A DNA stretch of 64,000 bases from Amycolatopsis sp. EV170708-02-1 (GTDB lineage Bacteria; Actinomycetota; Actinomycetes; Mycobacteriales; Pseudonocardiaceae): NCBI RefSeq assembly GCF_022479115.1, contig NZ_CP092497.1, forward strand, positions 7,626,001-7,690,000, given 5' to 3'. The position numbers and the translations under genes were made by a program. The notes below the pieces were generated by a model. The model saw nothing but the letters and a program-made list of their open reading frames with translations. It ran no database searches and was not told the DNA's origin. Positions 33,789 through 45,121 of the stretch are shown here, piece by piece. Within the stretch, counting starts at the first letter, position 1. Every line of letters starts with the position of its first letter.

Positions 33789-34603
33789 TGTCTACGGAAG
33801 ACGCGCTGCTCACCGGCCATGACCTGGTGCTCGCGCACCAAGAGCGGGCCGTGGTGGACGGGGTGTCCCTGTCCTTGCGCGCCGGAACGGTGACCGCGCT
33901 GGTCGGGCCGAACGGTTCCGGCAAGTCGACGCTCCTGCGTTCGCTGGCGCGGCTCCACAAGCCCCGGGAGGGCGGCGTCCGGCTCGGTGAACGCCCCGTC
34001 TGGGGCGGCAACGCGTTGTCCGGCAAGGAATTCGCCCGCCAGGTCACGCTGCTGACCCAGCACCGGCCCACACCGAGCGGGGTCTCCGTGCGCGACGTCG
34101 TCTCCTACGGCCGGTATCCGTACCGCTCCGGCTGGCGCGGGGTCGACATCGACGGCGCCGCCGCGATCCGCCGCGCGATGGAGCTCACCGGCGTGACGGC
34201 GATGGCCGAACGCGGTGTCGACGAGCTCTCCGGCGGCGAGCTCCAGCGTGTCTGGCTCGCTTCGTGTCTCGCGCAGCAGACCTCGGTGCTGCTGCTCGAC
34301 GAGCCCACCAACCATCTCGACCTGCGCTACCAGGTCGAGATCCTCGACGTCGTCCGCGATCTGGCCAACGAAGGCGTCGCGGTCGGCGTGGTGCTGCACG
34401 ACCTCGACCACGCGGCGATCATCGCCGACGAGGTCGTGCTGCTGAGCGAGGGAACCATCGTGGCCACGGGTGACATCGGGCAGGTGCTCACCTCCGAACA
34501 CCTTTCCCAGGCCTACGGCGTCACCGTCCACGTCGCGAACGACCCGGTGACGGGCGCGATCCACTGCAGGCCACTCGGGCGTCATTCGCCCAGGCCCGCC
34601 TGA
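33788..34603 (+). CDS. Iron-siderophore ABC transporter ATPase (FepC-like)
   Basis: A 271-residue ABC ATPase of the FepC/FhuC group. Walker A is GPNGSGKST, signature LSGGELQRVWLA, Walker B VLLLDEPTNHLDL, and the switch region HDLDHAA. It is the first gene of an operon with a binding lipoprotein and a fused permease. The start codon touches an iron box, so it should be expressed under iron limitation. It powers import of a ferric siderophore. Confidence 0.95.
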   Translation: MSTEDALLTGHDLVLAHQERAVVDGVSLSLRAGTVTALVGPNGSGKSTLLRSLARLHKPREGGVRLGERPVWGGNALSGKEFARQVTLLTQHRPTPSGVSVRDVVSYGRYPYRSGWRGVDIDGAAAIRRAMELTGVTAMAERGVDELSGGELQRVWLASCLAQQTSVLLLDEPTNHLDLRYQVEILDVVRDLANEGVAVGVVLHDLDHAAIIADEVVLLSEGTIVATGDIGQVLTSEHLSQAYGVTVHVANDPVTGAIHCRPLGRHSPRPA

Positions 34604-34620
34604 GAAATCCAGGAAGAACC

Positions 34621-35598
34621 ATGCGTTTGCTGACCCCTGCCGCCCTCGTCGCGGCGACGGCCCTGCTGTTGTCCGCCTGCGGTACCACGGAGAACACCGC
34701 GGCCGCGCCGAGCGAATCCGCCGCCGCGAGCGGGCCGGTCACGGTGACCGACGCGCGCGGCAAGGCCGTCACCCTCAAAGCCCCGGCGAAGCGTGTCGTC
34801 GCGCTGGAGTGGGGCGAGGCCGAGATGGTCGCTTCGCTCGGCGTCATGCCGGTCGGCGCCGCGGACGTCGCGGGCTACAACGTCTGGGACAAGGCGGCCC
34901 CGCTGACCGCCGAGGTCAAGGACGTCGGCAAGCGCAACGAGCCCAGCGTCGACGCGATCGTCGGGCTGAACCCCGACGTCGTCATCATCGCCGACGAGCG
35001 CGACTCGACCCTGGTCCCGCAGATCGAGAAGTACGTGCCGGTCGTGGTGACCAAGTCCAGCGACGCGAGCCGGAACTTCGACCGCCTGCGCGAAGACTTC
35101 AAGCTGGTCGCCAAAACCGTCGGCAAGGAGTCCGAAGCGGACAAGGTACTGTCCGAAATGGACGCCAAACTCGCCGAGGGCAAGAAGGCCGTCGAGGCCA
35201 AGGGCGCCGCGGGCACCCCGTTCCTGATGGCCGACGGCTACCTCGAAGGCAGCACCGTCAGTATCCGGCCGTTCGGCAAGGGTTCGCTGGTCTCCGACAC
35301 CGCCGAGGCCGTCGGCCTGAAGAACGCCTGGACCGGCAAGGTCGACCCGCAGTGGGGTCTCGGCCAGACCGACGTCGAGGGCCTGACCGCGATCACCGAC
35401 CCGAAGACCGTGCTGTTCTACAGCGCGTCCGAGGAGGACGTCTTCACCACCGGGCTCGCGCAGAACGCCGTCTACCAGCGGCTGCCGTTCGTGGTGTCGA
35501 AGAAGATCCACAAGCTCGACGCGGGCACGTGGACCTTCGGCGGACCGAAGTCGATCATCATGACCGCCGACCAGATCGTGAAGGCCGTCACCGCCTGA
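34621..35598 (+). CDS. Iron-siderophore binding lipoprotein (FepB/FecB-like)
   Basis: A 325-residue lipoprotein (lipobox LLLSAC, C20) of the periplasmic-binding-protein type 2 fold used for siderophores. The mature start GPVTVTDARGKAVTLKAPAKRVVALEWGEAEMVASLGVMPVGAAD and NPDVVIIADERDS are typical. It catches ferric siderophore outside the cell for the FepDG-type permease. It lies 17 bp after the ATPase gene and shares one base of its stop with the permease start. The siderophore is not identifiable, and no siderophore biosynthesis genes are in view. Confidence 0.95.
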   Translation: MRLLTPAALVAATALLLSACGTTENTAAAPSESAAASGPVTVTDARGKAVTLKAPAKRVVALEWGEAEMVASLGVMPVGAADVAGYNVWDKAAPLTAEVKDVGKRNEPSVDAIVGLNPDVVIIADERDSTLVPQIEKYVPVVVTKSSDASRNFDRLREDFKLVAKTVGKESEADKVLSEMDAKLAEGKKAVEAKGAAGTPFLMADGYLEGSTVSIRPFGKGSLVSDTAEAVGLKNAWTGKVDPQWGLGQTDVEGLTAITDPKTVLFYSASEEDVFTTGLAQNAVYQRLPFVVSKKIHKLDAGTWTFGGPKSIIMTADQIVKAVTA

Positions 35599-37676
35599 TG
35601 ACGACGAAGGTCCGAGGTACTTCTCCCCGCCGAGGACTCGTCGAAACGGTCCGGTCGCCGCAGACGATCCGCACCGCGGTGGTGTCGGCGGGACTGGTGG
35701 TGCTCATCGCCGTCCTCGCCGGCATCCACCTGACGCAGGGCACTTCGACGTCCGGCCCGCTGGACGTGGTGAAGGCGCTCTTCGGCCAGGGCGACGCGCA
35801 AACCCTCGCGGTGCTGGAGGGTGCGCGCGTCCCCCGGCTGCTCGCCGCGTTGCTGCTCGGGGTCGCGCTCGGCGTCGCGGGCGCGGGAATGCAGTCCGTG
35901 GCACGGAATCCGCTCGCCTCACCCGACACCCTCGCGGTCAACGCGGGCGCGCATTTCGCCGTGGTCGCCATCTCCGCGTTCGGTCTCTCGCTCCCGCTCG
36001 TGCCGGTGGGCGGGGCGGCGTTCGCGGGCGGGCTCGCCGCGGCCGTCGTCGTGCTCGGTCTCGCGGGCGGAGGCGCCGCGAGCCCGCGGCTGGTGCTCGT
36101 CGGCTCGGCGATGCTGCTGGCGCTGCAGTCGGTGACCGTCCTGCTGTTGCTCCTTTTCGAGGAGGAGACGTCCGGGCTGTTCGCCTGGGGCAGCGGTTCG
36201 CTGACGGTGGCCGACCTGCGCGCGACCGGCCAGATGACGCCGATCGTGGTGCTCGCCGTGGTGGCGCTCATCGCGATGGGCGGCAAACTCGACATCCTCG
36301 CCCTCGGCGACGACAACGCGACCGTGCTCGGCCTGCGCGTCCGCCGGACACGGGTCACCGCGATCGTGCTGACCGTCGCGCTGACCGCGGCGGCGGTGAC
36401 CGTCGCCGGACCGGTCGGGTTCGTCGGGCTGAGCGCCCCGGTGATCACACGCCTGCTGCTGCCGATCGCCAAACATCGCGCCCTGCTGCCGGTTTCCGGG
36501 CTGATCGGTGTCGTCACGGTACTCGGCGCCGACGTCGTCCTGCGGGCGATCATGGGTTCGGCCGACGCCGTGCGGGTGCCGACCGGTGTGGTGACCACGA
36601 TCGTCGGCGCCGTCGTGATGGTGTGGCTGGCACGGCGCGGCAGGGGAAGCGGCTCGCGTCGTCCCGCTCCCGCCGGGCGGGTCGGGGTCGCCGGATCGAC
36701 CCGGCGGCTCGTGGTCATTTCCGTCGTACTGGTGGCGCTGCTCGCCGTCGTCCCGGTGGTGGGCCTGATGCTGGGCGACCGCATGGTGCTGCTCGGCGAC
36801 CTCGCGAACTGGGTCACCGGCGATACCGGGACCGCGCTCACCTTCGTGCTGGACCAACGGCTTCCGCGGGTGCTGGCCGCAGTGCTCGCCGGTGCCGCGC
36901 TGGCCGTGTCCGGCTGCGGGATCCAGTCGGTCAGCCGCAACCCGCTCGCCGAACCCGGGCTGCTCGGCATCACCGCGGGCGCCGGGCTCGGCGCGATCAC
37001 GCTGATCACCATCGTCCCCGCGGTCGGCGCCTGGTCGATCGCCGGTGCCGCCGGTGCCGGTGCGACCGTGGTGTTCCTGCTGGTCTACGGGCTGGCGTGG
37101 CGGTCGGGGCTGGATTCGGACCGGCTGGTGATCATCGGTATCGCGGTCTGGTCGGCCGGGATGGCGCTGATCACGCTGCTGATCGTGGTCTCCGACCCGT
37201 GGAACTCGGCCAAGGCGCTGACCTGGCTTTCCGGGTCGACCTACGGCCGCACGCTGGAACAGGTCGTGCCGGTGGCGCTCGCGCTCCTCGCGCTGACGCC
37301 GTTGCTGTGGTTCAAACACCGCGAACTCGACCTGCACGCCCTCGACGAGGACACCCCGCGCGTGCTCGGGATGCGCATCGAACGGTCGCGGCTGGTGGTG
37401 CTGGCGGCATCCGGGATCCTGGCGGCCACCGCGGTGTCCGCCATCGGCGTGGTCGTCTTCGTCGGTCTGGTCGCTCCGCATCTGGCTCGTTCGCTGGTCG
37501 GTGGACGGCACGGCCGGGTCGTCCCGGTGGCCGCGGCGCTCGGTGCGCTGCTGGTGAGCGTCGCGGACACCCTGGGGCGGACGGTCATCGCGCCCGCCCA
37601 GATCCCGGCGGGTCTGGTCATCGCGATGGTCGGGACGCCGTACTTCGTGCTGGTGCTCTGGAAGACCCGGCCGTAG
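35598..37676 (+). CDS. Fused iron-siderophore permease (two FecCD domains)
   Basis: A 692-residue permease with two FecCD units in tandem (about residues 1-345 and 355-692), as in FhuB. Each repeat carries the hallmark R-x-PR...ALLLGVALGVAGAGMQSVARNPLA (first) and RLPRVLAAVLAGAALAVSGCGIQSVSRNPLA (second), and each ends with a GPVGFVGL or VVVFVGLVAPH loop that contacts the ATPase. The fusion replaces separate fepD and fepG genes. ATG 35598 overlaps the binding-protein stop by one base. It is the last gene of the iron operon, and only 7 bp separate it from the convergent M1 peptidase gene. Confidence 0.95.
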   Translation: MTTKVRGTSPRRGLVETVRSPQTIRTAVVSAGLVVLIAVLAGIHLTQGTSTSGPLDVVKALFGQGDAQTLAVLEGARVPRLLAALLLGVALGVAGAGMQSVARNPLASPDTLAVNAGAHFAVVAISAFGLSLPLVPVGGAAFAGGLAAAVVVLGLAGGGAASPRLVLVGSAMLLALQSVTVLLLLLFEEETSGLFAWGSGSLTVADLRATGQMTPIVVLAVVALIAMGGKLDILALGDDNATVLGLRVRRTRVTAIVLTVALTAAAVTVAGPVGFVGLSAPVITRLLLPIAKHRALLPVSGLIGVVTVLGADVVLRAIMGSADAVRVPTGVVTTIVGAVVMVWLARRGRGSGSRRPAPAGRVGVAGSTRRLVVISVVLVALLAVVPVVGLMLGDRMVLLGDLANWVTGDTGTALTFVLDQRLPRVLAAVLAGAALAVSGCGIQSVSRNPLAEPGLLGITAGAGLGAITLITIVPAVGAWSIAGAAGAGATVVFLLVYGLAWRSGLDSDRLVIIGIAVWSAGMALITLLIVVSDPWNSAKALTWLSGSTYGRTLEQVVPVALALLALTPLLWFKHRELDLHALDEDTPRVLGMRIERSRLVVLAASGILAATAVSAIGVVVFVGLVAPHLARSLVGGRHGRVVPVAAALGALLVSVADTLGRTVIAPAQIPAGLVIAMVGTPYFVLVLWKTRP

Positions 37677-37683
37677 CGAGCCG

Positions 37684-39170
37684 TCAGGATGCCGGGCCCA
37701 CCTCCCACTCCGGGTGGCCCGGCATCCGCGGCAGGGTTCCGGAGGCGTACAGCCAGCTCCGCAGGAACGGGCCGAGGTCCTGGCCCGCCACCCTGGACGC
37801 GGTCGCGATGAACTGCCCGGTACCGGCGACCTTGTCGTGGTTCTCGGCGACCCAGGCCCGCTCGATCCGCTGGAAGGTCTCGGGGCCCACCTGTTGCCGC
37901 AGCGCGTACAGCGTCAGTGCTCCGCCTTGATAGGCCCCGGATGCGAACGGCCGGTTGTCGTCGAACCCGAAACTCGCCGGATCCGGAGCGGCGATCGGAC
38001 CGTTCTCGGTGAGCCAGGAACGATGGGAGCGATACGAGCTCCGCGCCGAGGCGTCCAGCGCGTTCCCATGATGCGCTTCGCCCCACAGCCATTCGTAGAA
38101 GACCGCGTGCCCCTCGCTCAACCACAGATCGCCCCACCGCGCCGGGGACACGGAATTCCCGAACCATTCGTGGGCGAGTTCGTGCGCGATGACGGCGTCC
38201 GCGCCGCTCTGGTCGAAGTTCTCGGGCGTGAGCTGATCCGAGTTCAGCCAGGTGAGCCCTTGAGTCTCCGTGGCCCCGCCGGTCGGGGTCGCGTAGGCAC
38301 CCGCGACCCGGCCCGGGAACGGGCCGAGCCGCTGCCCGAGGAACTCGATGGCCGTCCGATACGTCTCGTCGAGCCGGGGCAGGATCGCCGCGGACTTGTC
38401 CGTGGGCAGCGCGTACCGCAGGTCGATTCCGCCCGGCCCCCGCCGATGGGTGACGGTGAGCGGGCCGACGCCGACCTGAAGCAGCTGGGTGGAGATCGGC
38501 CGCGGTTCGTCGAAGACGCGGGTGGTGCGGCCGCCGGCCGTGGTGGTGGCGGCCAAGCGTCCATTCGCGACGGACATCGCCGCGCCGGACGTGGTGACCT
38601 CGGTGGTGGTGGGCGCCTTCGCCGACGGATGATCGCTCACCGCCAGCACGCGCCGCGCGCCGGTGGGCTGGGTGTGGAGCTGGACGTAGTCACCGGCCCG
38701 CCACAGACCGTTGACGAGGTCCTCGGGTTTTTCGGGTGGGTTCGCCAAAAGGTCGGGGCGGTGTTGAACACCGTGACGGCGACGGTGAACCGCGTTCCGT
38801 CCCGCACCGGCCGGGCCGGGGTGATGACCAGCTCCCCGTCCGGAGTGGTCCGCCAGGCCGCCGGTTTCCCTTCCACCGCGACGGAACGGACCTGAGGGCC
38901 GAGCAGGTCCAGGTCGAAGCGCGACAACGACTGCGTGGCGCGCAGGCTGAGCCGCGACGTCGCCGTGTACGACGAGAGGTCCGGCGCGAAGTCGAAGGAC
39001 AGCCGCTGCCGCTCGACCCGATAGCCGCCGTTGCCCGCGGTCGGCCAGAACGGATCGCCGATACCCGGCGCCCCTGGGGACGGCGCGGGTGCGGCGACGG
39101 CCGGTGGCCCGGCGAGCAGCAGCGTCACCGCGAGGCCGGCGACGGCGTAGGTCCGTGCTTTGTGGTGCAT
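37684..39170 (-). pseudogene. Secreted M1-family metallopeptidase, one frameshift
   Basis: Two frames together encode about 495 residues. The signal peptide comes first (MHHKARTYAVAGLAVTLLLAGPPAVAA), then the M1 N-terminal beta domain (YRVERQRLSFDFAPDLSSYTATSRLSL). The second frame holds GGATETQGL (the GAMEN-like loop) and the zinc site HELAHEWFGN...WLSEGHAVF (HExxH-x18-E). Members are secreted aminopeptidases. The frame is lost by one missing base at a GGGG run (38755-38758). One extra base gives VFNTAPDLLANPPEKPEDL, a natural junction. It is probably intact in the organism if the run was under-called. Confidence 0.85.
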
Positions 39171-39603
39171 ACCGCCAGCCTGGCCCGATCCGCGCCGAAA
39201 TGGATCAACCGTTCGGCCGATACGGGGTCAACCGCATGGCCCGAGAAGTCCCTCAAGGAGGCCTTCACGGACAGGCGACGATCTCAACTCCTTTCGCGAT
39301 GAGATGGGATGGCGTGGTTCCGGACTGGCTGGCAGTCCAACCATCTACAAAGGACGCTTCACGACGAGTGAACGCCCGTTCATGTCCCCAAAGAGGATTA
39401 GAACGATCATTCCGGGCATCGAGCCGGTATTGGTGTCCCTTGTGGACGCTTCAGGGTCATGATCAGCCCCACGGCTCGCATCACGACACGTTTGCCTCAC
39501 CGCTCGTGTCCAAGTACATGAAGGGGCCCTTCACCGCATGCGATGCGGTGAAGGGCCCCTTCGCGGCGTCTGATGCAGGGAAAGTCCCCTTCAGCCCACG
39601 GAG
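39171..39603. other. 433-bp intergenic region with repeat remnants
   Basis: No convincing gene lies between the M1 peptidase start and the htpG stop. The left part must hold the peptidase promoter. GTCCCTCAAGGAGGCCTTCACGGAC (from about 39249) and ACGACGAGTGAACGC look like worn half-copies of hairpin repeats. The right part holds the intact hairpin at 39520-39562, followed by a related half-hairpin (GGGAAAGTCCCCTTCA) up to the htpG stop. Confidence 0.6.
39520..39562. repeat. Perfect 20-bp hairpin repeat with CGCATGCGATGCG core, copy 2
   Basis: Arms GAAGGGGCCCTTCACCGCAT and ATGCGGTGAAGGGCCCCTTC pair perfectly around GCG. The centre is shared with the repeat at 33629. It lies 42 bp beyond the htpG stop and probably terminates htpG transcription. 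Confidence 0.8.
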
Positions 39604-41469
<1,866 letters not shown>

Positions 41470-41498
41470 GGGCCGATATTACCCAGCGCGCGACAGGC

Positions 41499-43085
41499 TC
41501 AGGCCAGCCTCCGCCTGGCCACTTCGACCAGCCCGTCCCCGGTGGCCTGTTCGATCGTGGTGACGCAGGCCCGGCCCTCGGTCTCGACCGTGGCGATGAC
41601 GTTGCCGAAATGCGGACCGGACACCTTGGACCAGGTCAGCGGGTCGGGTGCGACACCGCCCCGGCGCGCCCAGCGGCGCGCGATCGACGCCACCGGGGAC
41701 GACCAGGTGGCGGCGAAGGCCAGCCGGAGCGAGCGCGGCATGGCGTTGTGGACCGGGGAACAGGTGAGCTGGAAGACGGTCGAGATCACCGGCTCGGGAT
41801 AGCGCGCCTCGGCGATGTAGGCGTGGTGGACGTCGCCCGAGAGCACCGCGATGGTGGCGGGCGGATCGTCCCGGCGTCCTTCACGCGCGATCATCGCCGC
41901 GAGCCGGTCGAACGACGCGCGGAAGGACGCCCAGTGTTCGAGGTCCGCGGCCTGGCGGATCTTCTCCGCGAGCCGTCCGCGCCACCCGGGACGGTCGCAG
42001 GCACGCTCGTTCAGCGACTGCAGGTGGGAGACGACCGGAGGCAGCAGCCACGGGAGCGACGAGCCGATCAGCAGGTGGTCACAGGGCGACGCGGCGTTGT
42101 TTTCGATCCAGTCGAATTCGTCGTCGTCGACCATGGCCCTGGCGCCTCCCGCCAGGATCCGGCCTGCCCGGCTGTCGATGACCAGCAGCCGCACTCCGCC
42201 GAAGTCGCGGCGATAACTCCAACGCGCGCCTTTGGTGCCGTCGCGTTCACTGTCGGCTTCGTCGGCGAACGCGACGAGCGAGCCTGCGTTGTCCTCGCCG
42301 GAGACGATGGCCCGCTGGAAGGCCGGGTCCTCGGCGAGTTCGGCCGGGCCGAGGTTCCCGAGATGCTGGTAGACCCAGTACGACATGATCGCCCCGCGCA
42401 GCCGCTCCTTCCACCACGGCCGCGCGCGCATCCGCTCTCGCCACGAGTGGGAGGTGTTCCAGTCGTCACGGACGTCGTGGTCGTCGAAGATCATCGACGT
42501 CGGCACGGTGGACAGCAGCCACCGGATCGAAGGCTCACCCCAGGCTTCGAGGTAGAGGTGGGTGTACTCCTCGAAATCCTTCACCTCCGTTCCCGGCGGC
42601 TCGGAGATGTCGCGGCGCTGTTTCAGCCATTCCTGCGTCTCTTCGGTGGTCTCGTCCGCGTAGACCTGGTCGCCCAGCATCAGCAGCCCCTGCGGCCACT
42701 CGGTTTCGTCGCCCGCCGCCATCCGGCGGGCGTAGGCGACCAGGGCGTCCGGGCCGAGGGAGGCGGCGTCGTGCGGTTTGCGGCACGAGCCGAACACGAG
42801 CCGGACCCGTGACTCGTTCCCGGGCAGGGTCCGGATCCGGCTCGGCGGGAACCCGGAATCGGCGAGAGGCCACACCTTCTCGCCGTCCACGCGCACTTCG
42901 TATTCGACACACGAGCCGGGTTCGAGACCGGTCAGCACGAGCAGGGCGTAGTGGTGGCCCTTGATCTCGAACGTCCTCGCGGTCGTGCCGAGGACTTCGA
43001 CCTCACTCGCGGCGGTGGTCTCGACCCACACCGTCGCCGACGTCTCGTCGACATGCCGCAGCAGCGGCCCCAGGCGCAGACTCAT
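41499..43085 (-). CDS. PhoD-like metallophosphatase
   Basis: A 528-residue protein with an N-terminal fibronectin-like domain (LRHVDETSATVWVETT..., about 1-95) and a metallophosphatase core. Metal motifs are LMLGDQVYADE, MIFDDHDVRDDWN and VLSGDVHHAY, the PhoD/DUF7800-type set. No signal peptide is visible, so it may act in the cytoplasm, unlike classic secreted PhoD. It probably hydrolyses phosphoesters with Ca/Fe or Mn; the substrate is unknown. Confidence 0.88.
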   Translation of the reverse strand: MSLRLGPLLRHVDETSATVWVETTAASEVEVLGTTARTFEIKGHHYALLVLTGLEPGSCVEYEVRVDGEKVWPLADSGFPPSRIRTLPGNESRVRLVFGSCRKPHDAASLGPDALVAYARRMAAGDETEWPQGLLMLGDQVYADETTEETQEWLKQRRDISEPPGTEVKDFEEYTHLYLEAWGEPSIRWLLSTVPTSMIFDDHDVRDDWNTSHSWRERMRARPWWKERLRGAIMSYWVYQHLGNLGPAELAEDPAFQRAIVSGEDNAGSLVAFADEADSERDGTKGARWSYRRDFGGVRLLVIDSRAGRILAGGARAMVDDDEFDWIENNAASPCDHLLIGSSLPWLLPPVVSHLQSLNERACDRPGWRGRLAEKIRQAADLEHWASFRASFDRLAAMIAREGRRDDPPATIAVLSGDVHHAYIAEARYPEPVISTVFQLTCSPVHNAMPRSLRLAFAATWSSPVASIARRWARRGGVAPDPLTWSKVSGPHFGNVIATVETEGRACVTTIEQATGDGLVEVARRRLA

Positions 43086-43136
43086 GCCCGGAACGGTGCC
43101 ACAGGGAAGCCAAGATCGTGCGCTGAGCGGACCCCC

Positions 43137-43754
43137 TCAGCCGAGCCGCGAGAAGATCTCGCGGATCTCGGCCAGGGACTTCTCCCGTTCGGCGTCGTCC
43201 TCGTACCAGCCTTCGGCGGCCCTGTCCTCGACGATCAGCTCGGGGGTGAACTCCTCACCGAACCGGTAGTCGCCGAGGCAGTAGGTGAAACCCGACTCGC
43301 TCAGCGGGTCCAGGCCCTCCCGGTGGCAGTGGTCGAGGAAGCCTTCGGCCTGCGCCCACTTCGTGCCGTCGAACCAGAACACGCCGCCGGCGTAGAGGAT
43401 CGTCGCCCCTGTCTCCCCATCGACGATGTTCAGGGATTCGTAGTTCTCCGGCCGGTTCCGCACCAGCGCGACGAGATCTTCGGGGACACCGCCGTAGAGC
43501 GACTCCTGCACCGCGTAGGTGCCTTCGGCGTACAGGTTCAGCGCCGATTCGTGGTCGAAGGTCAGCAGCAGCGCGTGTCCGCCCGGGGTGAAGTACCAGA
43601 CGGCCGACTGGCCGCCACCGTCGTTCCAGGCGTAGCGCACCGCGCCGTCGACCGCGATCGGCTCGATCTCGGTGACCGCGTCGATCACCGCGGCACGCCG
43701 CCGCACCTCGTCGAGGGATGTCGCACCGAGGGCCGCCCAGATCTCTTCGCTCAC
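43137..43754 (-). CDS. Hypothetical protein coupled to YncE-like gene
   Basis: A 205-residue acidic soluble protein without a signal peptide. It is rich in aromatic residues and mixed alpha/beta in character (SAVWYFTPGGHALLLTFDHESALNLYAEGTYAVQESLYGGVPEDLVALV). I do not recognise the family; the length and acidity are like some SUKH/SMI1 or immunity-type proteins, but no motif proves it. Its ATG overlaps the stop of the upstream beta-propeller gene by 4 bp, so translation is coupled. Confidence 0.65.
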   Translation of the reverse strand: MSEEIWAALGATSLDEVRRRAAVIDAVTEIEPIAVDGAVRYAWNDGGGQSAVWYFTPGGHALLLTFDHESALNLYAEGTYAVQESLYGGVPEDLVALVRNRPENYESLNIVDGETGATILYAGGVFWFDGTKWAQAEGFLDHCHREGLDPLSESGFTYCLGDYRFGEEFTPELIVEDRAAEGWYEDDAEREKSLAEIREIFSRLG

Positions 43755-44977
43755 CCGCGCAGACTACCGGTGCGCACGTGGCCGATCCGGATCCGCTGCG
43801 GGTGGTCGCCGACCGGGACGGACTTCACCTTCGCGCCGGTCGCGAAGTCGATCGCGGTCACCTGGTCCGATCCGCTTTCCGAGATGACGCAGTGCTTTCC
43901 GTCGCCGCTCACGGTCGCCCAGTACGGCTTCGCGGCGGTCACGAGCTGCCCTTCCCGCAGGCTCGCGCGGTCCACGATGGTCGCGTAGTCGTCCATCGTC
44001 CCGGCGACGCAGAGCTTGTCACCCGCGGGGCTCATCGAAAGCCCGTGGTGGCGCGAGTCGTTGACCCAGGTCGTGCGGTCTTCGCTGGTGTTCGGGTTCT
44101 TCGGCAGCGTCTTCGACCGCGTGATCCGGTCGGTGGCGACGTCGTATTCGAGGAGACCGTTGAAGAAGGACACCTGGAAGTACAGCTTCGACTCGTCCGG
44201 GGTGAAGGCCACCGGCCGGACGGCGTCGGAGAGGTCCTTGCGCCCGAAAGCGTCCAAGCGCTCACGCATGTCGATCACCTTGACCTGCTGGAAGGTCTTC
44301 GCGTCGACCACGGTGAGTTTCCGGTCGCCCTTGGTGAAGTCCTGCCACGGCGCGTCGAGCGCGGTGTTCACTTCGCCGATCGAGCTGTTCCAGAGGTACC
44401 GGCCGCCGTCGGTGTAGGTGTTCTCGTGCGGTTTGTCGCCGGTCTTGAACGAGCCGAGCTGCCGTCCGGTCTCGATGTCGAGCACGTGGACGGTGTTCGA
44501 CGTCGAGGCCGACACCGCGATGCTGCGTCCGTCCGGCGACACCGCCATGTGGTCGGAGCGGAAACCCGACACCGGGAACCGCCAGTTGACGCCGCCGGTG
44601 GCGAGGTCGATCGACACGACGTCGGCGAAACTCGGGCGGGACGCGACCACCGCGCGGCCGTCCGGGGTGGTGTAGAGGTCGTCGACGAGCTGGTCGTGTC
44701 CCTCGCCGACGCCGTTGCGGATGCCGAGGAAGAACGCGAGCTTGATCGGGTTCAGGTAGATCTCGGTGAGCCGCTCGTCCTTGTCCGGCACCATGTTCAC
44801 GCGCGCGATCTTGGCGTAGTCGCCGGAGGGCGCGATGACGTCCGCGGTCCCTTCCCAGTTGTTGCCCACGAACAGCACCTGCCGCAGGCCGTCTTGCGCC
44901 GCGGCGGCGGGCGCCGAGCCCAGTGCCGCGGCGACGCAGGTCACGAGGACGGTGTTCAGCAGCCGGCGTTTCCGCAT
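43751..44977 (-). CDS. Secreted YncE-like beta-propeller protein
   Basis: A 408-residue exported protein. The signal peptide is MRKRRLLNTVLVTCVAAALGSAPAAAA (about 1-27). The rest consists of beta-propeller repeats (GRAVVASRPSFADVVSIDLATGGVNWRFPVSG; GRSIAVSASTSNTVHVLDIETGRQLGSFKTG; ...HCVISESGSDQVTAIDFATGAKVKSVPVG). These are YVTN/YncE-type seven-bladed propellers, usually surface binding proteins. ATG 44977 is chosen for the signal peptide; a longer frame upstream has none. The gene is divergent from a PucR regulator, which may control it. Confidence 0.85.
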   Translation of the reverse strand: MRKRRLLNTVLVTCVAAALGSAPAAAAQDGLRQVLFVGNNWEGTADVIAPSGDYAKIARVNMVPDKDERLTEIYLNPIKLAFFLGIRNGVGEGHDQLVDDLYTTPDGRAVVASRPSFADVVSIDLATGGVNWRFPVSGFRSDHMAVSPDGRSIAVSASTSNTVHVLDIETGRQLGSFKTGDKPHENTYTDGGRYLWNSSIGEVNTALDAPWQDFTKGDRKLTVVDAKTFQQVKVIDMRERLDAFGRKDLSDAVRPVAFTPDESKLYFQVSFFNGLLEYDVATDRITRSKTLPKNPNTSEDRTTWVNDSRHHGLSMSPAGDKLCVAGTMDDYATIVDRASLREGQLVTAAKPYWATVSGDGKHCVISESGSDQVTAIDFATGAKVKSVPVGDHPQRIRIGHVRTGSLRG

Positions 44978-45121
44978 CACGCGCACCTTTCGGCGAGGGC
45001 CTGTTACCTTTCGGTAGCTCACAGGAAACCAACCGGCCGGACACCCTCGGTAGGGGACGGTCGCCAAGGACCGCCGGTTTCGTTGTGCACCGGGCACAAT
45101 CCGCGCGGGAAGGCGGTGGCG

